64,000 nt of DNA from Chitinophagales bacterium (GTDB lineage Bacteria > Bacteroidota > Bacteroidia > Chitinophagales > Chitinophagaceae). The notes under the pieces are model-generated. The model worked only from the letters and a program-made list of their open reading frames with translations, had not been told where the DNA came from and searched no databases. A program made the translations under genes and the position numbers. The stretch lies in NCBI GenBank assembly GCA_017303835.1, contig JAFLBI010000001.1, forward strand, positions 2,542,001-2,606,000. The letters are read 5' to 3'. This document shows positions 63,316 to 64,000 of the stretch, piece by piece; positions within the stretch are counted from its first letter, which is position 1; each line of letters begins with the position of its first letter.

Positions 63316-64000
63316 ATGACCATCGCCATCAACGCCATATTTCTGCAGAGAGGTCAGCTGGAAGGCTATGGCTATTTTGTGCAGGAGATTGTGCGCAGGT
63401 GGGTGGCGCAATATCCGCAACACCAGTTTGTGTTGGTATTTGACAGACCAGCAGATTCTTCGTTTCGTTTTGCAGAGAATGTAACGCTGGTAGAAGTTGG
63501 TCCGCCTGCGCGACACGCACTGGGCTTTTTGTATTGGTACAACCTACGGCTGCCAATGGCATTGCGTAAATACAAGCCTGATGTATTGGTACAGCCTTAT
63601 GGTTTTTGCAGCATCACAACCAACATTCCGCAGGTGATGGTGGTGCATGATCTATCATTCAAACATTTTCCGCATTTTGTGCCGGTCTACCATCGTTGGT
63701 TTTATCAATTGTTTACCGGGGCATTTATCAAGAAAGCAACGCAGTTGGCAACAGTATCTGATTTTTCCGCCAAGGACATCATCCAGCATTATCCAAAAGC
63801 TGCAGGAAAAATCAATATTGTGTATAGTGCAGCCAAACCATTTTTTCAGCCGTTAGATTACGAAGTAAAAGCTGCGGTGAAAGCGCAGTATGCGAACGAC
63901 TGCGAATATTTCTTATTCACCGGAGGTATTCATCCGCGTAAAAATCTCTTGAATTTGCTGAAAGCATTTTCTGTATTCAAGAAATGGCAGCGTAGCAATA
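63316..64000 (+). CDS. glycosyltransferase family 4-type protein, 3' truncated by the window edge
   Basis: The open frame from ATG 63316 runs off the window, 228 codons visible. It begins TIAINAIFLQRGQLEGYGYF, with a Rossmann-like N-lobe (VMVVHDLSFKHFPHF, ATVSDFSAKDIIQHYP) and the start of the donor-binding lobe (FLFTGGIHPRKNLLNLLKAF), the hallmark of GT-B retaining glycosyltransferases (GT1/GT4). Acceptor and donor unknown. Confidence 0.9.
   Translation, partial: MTIAINAIFLQRGQLEGYGYFVQEIVRRWVAQYPQHQFVLVFDRPADSSFRFAENVTLVEVGPPARHALGFLYWYNLRLPMALRKYKPDVLVQPYGFCSITTNIPQVMVVHDLSFKHFPHFVPVYHRWFYQLFTGAFIKKATQLATVSDFSAKDIIQHYPKAAGKINIVYSAAKPFFQPLDYEVKAAVKAQYANDCEYFLFTGGIHPRKNLLNLLKAFSVFKKWQRSN

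Noticed and set aside
1-64000. tRNA, rRNA, prophage or insertion sequence
   Set aside because: I read the intergenic regions and found no cloverleaf, rRNA-like sequence, integrase or transposase.

Overview
The window is a compact chromosomal segment of a Bacteroidota bacterium, most likely family Chitinophagaceae (Sediminibacterium-like; my inference). The support is gene content and style: an IPExxxVDY family protein, DUF547 and DUF3089 proteins, a GIN-domain (DUF2807) secreted protein, a Reg_prop/Y_Y_Y sensor kinase, Sec-type clade II NosZ, and candidate promoters of the Bacteroidota form TAnnTTTG. Genes are tightly packed, with several convergent pairs whose stop codons touch or overlap. 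I found no rRNA, tRNA, transposase, phage gene or CRISPR array.

Layout. 0-16.9 kb: end of a GH29 alpha-L-fucosidase, a MOCOS-like class V aminotransferase, DUF547, a secreted amidohydrolase, a GIN-domain protein, a sensor kinase / LuxR-type response regulator / acyltransferase locus, a KAS III enzyme, mannose-1-phosphate guanylyltransferase, arabinose-5-phosphate isomerase and RecQ. 16.9-27.8 kb: a divergent hydrogenase island. The minus strand carries the small subunit, large subunit, cytochrome b and maturation protease of a membrane-bound uptake [NiFe]-hydrogenase; the plus strand carries a mini HupE-like protein and hypA-hypB-hypF-hypC-hypD-hypE. The small subunit has all six cysteines of an oxygen-tolerant [4Fe-3S] proximal cluster. 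A four-helix-bundle (S23 family) gene bracketed by inverted arrays of an 8-bp tandem repeat sits exactly between hypC and hypD. 27.8-31.3 kb: a nucleotide pyrophosphatase/phosphodiesterase, a DUF3089 hydrolase and a 2-oxoglutarate/Fe(II) oxygenase.

31.3-42 kb: a nitrous oxide reduction cluster on the minus strand (cytochrome c, nosZ, fasciclin lipoprotein, membrane-NosL fusion, nosD, nosF, nosY, group III truncated haemoglobin). Divergent from it are a Crp/Fnr regulator, a 12-TM histidine-rich protein resembling haem-copper oxidase subunit I, and a chromate transporter. The two divergent promoter regions (hydrogenase/hyp and nos/fnr) both carry an Fnr-type palindrome TGAT-N4-ATCA. The natural reading is that H2 oxidation and N2O reduction are co-regulated at low oxygen and may be coupled through the quinone pool.

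42-64 kb: a secreted protein of unknown function, a GAF histidine kinase, a beta-lactamase-like hydrolase, a TIG lipoprotein flanked by two direct copies of a two-hairpin dispersed repeat, FeoB, an M28 peptidase, IPExxxVDY protein, pterin dehydratase (preceded by a second type of octamer-array locus, without the S23 gene), methyltransferase, SelD, MFS transporter, BirA, RsfS, FtsH, LUD protein, gamma-glutamylcyclotransferase, LpxH, MscS channel, thioredoxin-like lipoprotein, MerR regulator, 3-hydroxyacyl-CoA dehydrogenase and the start of a glycosyltransferase.

The best candidate for an undescribed system is the octamer-array/S23 cassette inside the hyp operon, together with the solo array at 51.6 kb. 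No database search was run; all family calls rest on recognised motifs and gene order.
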